Positions 61,501-64,000 of a stretch of DNA of 64,000 nt are shown here, piece after piece (within the stretch, counting starts at the first letter, position 1; every line of letters begins with the position of its first letter). This DNA is from Eutreptiella sp. 'Long Island Sound 2002' (taxonomy: Eukaryota > Euglenozoa > Euglenophyceae > Eutreptiales > Eutreptiaceae). A model generated the notes under the pieces. It had not been told where the DNA came from. It saw only the letters and a list, made by a program, of their open reading frames with translations, and searched no databases. The translations under genes were made by a program, and so were the position numbers. The DNA lies in assembly GCA_964036045.1 (NCBI GenBank), contig OZ038381.1, positions 161,638,283-161,702,282 on the forward strand, given 5' to 3'.

Positions 61501-64000
61501 TTGTGTGAATGAATGGTGAAAAACCATATGAACAGCACATGCAGGTGTGAATGTTAACGTGCAGGACGAGTGGTGAATTTGTACAAATATCATTCGGAGG
61601 GAGTTCACCTGCCTTGCAGTTGACCAGGTGGTCCAGCACATCTTGGGCAGTTCGGTACGACTGCCGGCAGAAGGCATGTGTATCCGAGTAGACAAACCCA
61701 TAGCTCAGGCAGCCTGGCTCGCCCTGCATCTCCTCTGCATTCCAGCACGCCTTGAACTCCGGCCACTGCTTCACCTCGAAAATGGGGCACAGCCACACCG
61801 TCGTGTCTGGAACACAATCCAGATTCTTCGCCCTGCCAGGAAGCGGTTTGGCAGCCCTGTCAGGAGGGGCCTGCAAACGAGGTGCAACAAGGAGCATAGG
61901 CAGGTTCAAATGGCGGTCACATCATTACTCATGTTCTTCGACGGTATCTCCGTCCCGGCCTTCGCTGGTTTCAAGGCGGCAAAGAATTCCAGAGGTTCCT
62001 CTTTGCAGAGACACACACTCAAATTAAATCTCAAGTCAAATCAGATCAGAATCCACCGCAAACTAAAGGAACTCTTAGGGGAAGGGTTATGTGCGTGTGC
62101 ATGGGGCAAACGTTGAATGAGGTGACCATCGCACATGTCGCTCTGTGAACGATCACCTTTTGCACTGCAAATGTACACTTATATTTTCACCGGCTGTCTC
62201 TTAGGCTGGCAACATCCTACACGTCCATGGGTGGCCACTACGGTGGAGCCTCATTGCAGTGTCCTGGCCTTCACTACTTGTTAAATAGCCAGTGGAACAA
62301 TGGGACTAGTCTAGTTAGAACGTTCTGGCACGGATGTCCAACGCCACTTCATTTTTCCTTCTCCTTCAACAACAACAACCGACATTTCCAAGTGCAGCTA
62401 CAGTGCAAGCTCTGATTGGTGGGTGCAGTGGTGCACTCTGCATCATCTCGCCGTGAACCTTACATGAGCAGAATTCCTTTGGCGCCCTGAGCACCAGAAA
62501 TTCGGTTGGGCCTTGCATTACACTTTCGCAAACCAAGGGGGAGACCAGACGGTGGGTCTGTATTGGAGCATCCCATCCCTGGGATTTGAACCTGCAGAAT
62601 GGTTGAATGCAAATGCCTGCGAGCAAAGGGAAAACGACCTTCGCCGCAAATGCATAAAAAATGCAACCATTGCCATGTTCCCAACCCCAGGACCTGCTTG
62701 ACAGTAAGCGGCGCCACATGAGTCGCCGCATAAATGACAGGCCACGCCGAGGCCTTGTTTACGACGGGGTCATAGGCTGTGGGTCGGACGGCGTACGTGT
62801 ATGCGGCATTATTGCCGTTGTTGTCCTGCGGAACGTAAATGGGAGGATTTACTGCTCCGTAGGTGCTGCTGGGGGTAGGCCAGGGCTGAGGGGCCAGGGT
62901 GTTCTGGACATATGGGAGGTAGCTGCTGGTTGGGATACTGGACGCAGCCACCGGGGGGGCGCTGTACGCAGCGGCGGGGGGTTGGAACGCAATCTGACCG
63001 AAGGAGCTGTAGCTGGTGGTCGGAACTGCAGGGCTGGGGGGTGGGGCACTGACATCAGGGGCAATATAGTTCAGGTGGGCGGTTGCGGGGGCACTGGGAA
63101 TGGGGGCAGCAAAGCTTGCAGGAGCGCCCCAGGCCGGGGCGTTCGGGGGTATTGGGGCCATGACCGTGGGGGCAGGCGCAGTGGGGGCGGAGTAGGTCAG
63201 CGGATGGTGGGGCACAGGCGCCGGGCCCATGGGGGCCATGAGGGCTGCAGGCGGGCTGATAGGGCCCATGGGCGCAGGGTGGGGCAGTGTGGGAGGCAGC
63301 TGCGTGCCGCGGACAAGACTTGCAGAAGGAGAGCTGAAGCTCATGGGCGGAGTGTACATCGGGGCAGGAGTTGGTGTACCAGGGGGGCCCATGGGGTTGA
63401 TGTATGTGGGGGCGGTCATCATAGGGCCGGTGCCAAAGGGAGGTGGACCGTAGCTCATGGGGGGGTTGTACATGGGGGCCGGGCCCGGGATCATGGGCTG
63501 CTGGGGACCTGGCCTCACGTACGTGGGGGCCGTCATGCCGTGCGGGCCGTAGCCCACGGGTGGGGCTGCGGGACCACTGGGCCCGGGCGCACCGTAGCTC
63601 ATTGGGGGCTGGTACACCGGAGGCATTTGCGGCCGGGGGGCAAAGCCTGCTGGGTTGACGTACGTGGGGGCCATCGTGGAAGGAGGGTAGCCCATGGGGG
63701 GGTAAGGGCTGCCTGGCGTAGGAGGATAACCCCCTGCGGGAGGGTAGCCCTGTGCAGGTGGGTAACCCCCTGCGGGAGGGTAACCCCCTGCGGGAGGGTA
63801 ACCCTGTGCGGGTGGGTAACCCCCTGCGGGAGGGTAACCCCCTGCGGGAGGGTAACCCTGTGCGGGTGGGTGACCCCCTGCGGGATGGTACCGGGGCATC
63901 TGGTACCCAGGGTACCCAGGGTAACCAGTGTAGCCAGGGTAGGGGTAGACCGCCGGGTAGCCTGGGTAGGCATAGGCGGGCGCCTTGGACTTGCTCTTGC
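58571..64000 (-). CDS. PGY-rich protein with tandem ABM-like domains, three visible exons (5' end outside window)
   Basis: Exons on the minus strand: edge-62694, 61870-61609 and 59079-58571 (TAG). Both introns are GT..AG and keep the frame. The first exon is low complexity: GYP repeats, then a GGYPPAQGYPPA tandem block, then over 300 Pro/Ala/Tyr/Met-rich residues. Exons 2-3 form two repeats of about 110 residues that align: VWLCPIFEVKQW with GCLSYGFVYSD and YRTAQDVLDHL, then IWLCPLFEVKDW with GCLSYSFVYSD and YRTAQDVMDHL, each followed by a half with SLxLHGPxDE. The pattern resembles antibiotic-biosynthesis-monooxygenase (ABM, dimeric alpha-beta barrel) domains; enzyme activity is unproven. 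The splice between exons 2 and 3 restores exactly the spacing seen in repeat 2, strong support for the model. Location and role unknown. Confidence 0.7.
60055..60190 (+). repeat. Inverted repeat copy 1 inside the intron
   Basis: Contains GGGGAAAAAAGGTTTGCGCG, a G run, CTTCGAG, CCTTTCCTAGAC, a C run and GGACCGTTCA. Reverse-oriented partner at 61050-61175. Confidence 0.6.
60323..60754 (-). other. Ser/Asp-rich frame inside the intron
   Basis: An open frame of 143 codons with no ATG at its start, a CPEC motif (MYSCMFCPEC) and a long Ser/Asp/Thr tail. A TATA-like CTATAAAG lies directly upstream on the same strand. It might be a small nested gene or the remains of the transposon between the inverted repeats. 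Confidence 0.3.
61050..61175 (-). repeat. Inverted repeat copy 2 inside the intron
   Basis: Reverse complement of the 60055-60190 family with longer C runs. The outer flanks also correspond, suggesting terminal inverted repeats of a 1.1-kb unit. Confidence 0.6.
61871..62693 (-). other. Intron 1 of the ABM-like gene (0.8 kb)
   Basis: Donor AAGCAG/GTCCTG and acceptor CCTCGTTTGCAG, phase 0 at both ends. The upstream frame would otherwise run on for 78 codons to a TGA at 62460 with no domain. Confidence 0.65.
63719..63899 (-). repeat. In-frame tandem repeat encoding GGYPPA units
   Basis: Units of 15 bp (GGTTACCCTCCCGCA type) repeated about twelve times with a 45-bp higher-order pattern of two GGYPPA and one QGYPPA. 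Rapid length change is likely here. Confidence 0.8.

Larger units (their letters stand above)
59080..61608 (-). other. Intron 2 of the ABM-like gene (2.5 kb)
   Basis: Donor GCAG/GTGAAC and acceptor TTGTTTGCAG. It contains two inverted copies of a G/C-run repeat (60055-60190 and 61050-61175) and the Ser-rich frame at 60323, so it probably hosts a small transposon. Confidence 0.75.

Noticed and set aside
1-64000. tRNA, rRNA, snRNA or riboswitch genes
   Set aside because: Read for cloverleaf arms and A/B boxes by eye on both strands; nothing convincing.

Overview
The window looks like nuclear DNA of a single-celled eukaryote, most likely a repeat-rich alga or similar protist; I cannot name the species. 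The reasons are a gene with GT..AG introns (58.6-64.0 kb), a chromodomain-bearing Ty3/gypsy element primed by an initiator-Met-like site, three APE-type LINEs, a (CCCTAA)-type interstitial telomeric tract and many minisatellites with long G or C runs. There are no bacterial operons, no tRNA or rRNA genes and no CRISPR array. Almost all recognisable coding sequence is on the minus strand.

Layout. 1-18.2 kb is one nested structure: LINE-A, running right to left, is split by a 13,179-bp chromovirus (1981-15159) with two 2,343-bp LTRs and a 5-bp target duplication. Across the empty site, LINE-A reads as ORF1 (15290-17998, 902 aa, C-terminal AlkB-like Fe(II)/2-oxoglutarate dioxygenase domain) overlapping ORF2 (APE endonuclease and reverse transcriptase), which runs off the left edge. 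18.2-20.6 kb is AT-rich with a short telomeric tract. 20.6-24.0 kb is a probable LTR element without pol. 24.4-26.4 kb is flanked by a second, diverged repeat pair. 26.4-33.2 kb is mostly non-coding, with degenerate tandem repeats and three clusters of a GGATAAAACCACC motif. 33.2-38.3 kb is LINE-B (APE, RT, RNase H, zinc finger). 39.9-41.6 kb holds a 316-codon unknown ORF and a transposase-like fragment. 41.6-42.1 kb and 55.8-56.3 kb carry arrays of the same 48-bp minisatellite. 30.7-49.1 kb also contains repeated starts of a small SH3/Tudor-like protein family. 47.9-48.9 kb is an F-box-like leucine-rich-repeat gene. 52.6-55.9 kb holds remnants of a Ulp1-protease transposon and a third LINE. 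56.5-57.4 kb is a large foldback palindrome. 58.6-64.0 kb is the best host gene: a Pro/Tyr/Gly-rich N-terminal region joined by two introns to tandem ABM-like domains; its 5' end is outside the window.

Working picture: host genes are sparse islands (58.6-64 kb, perhaps 47.9-48.9 kb) in layers of decaying elements. The observation most worth following is the AlkB-like domain in the first ORF of a non-LTR retrotransposon, inferred from two overlapping frames that join exactly when the chromovirus and one copy of its target duplication are removed. Every nonsense codon I located inside the retroelement frames is TAG or TGA, which fits decay by C-to-T change at CAG and CGA codons.
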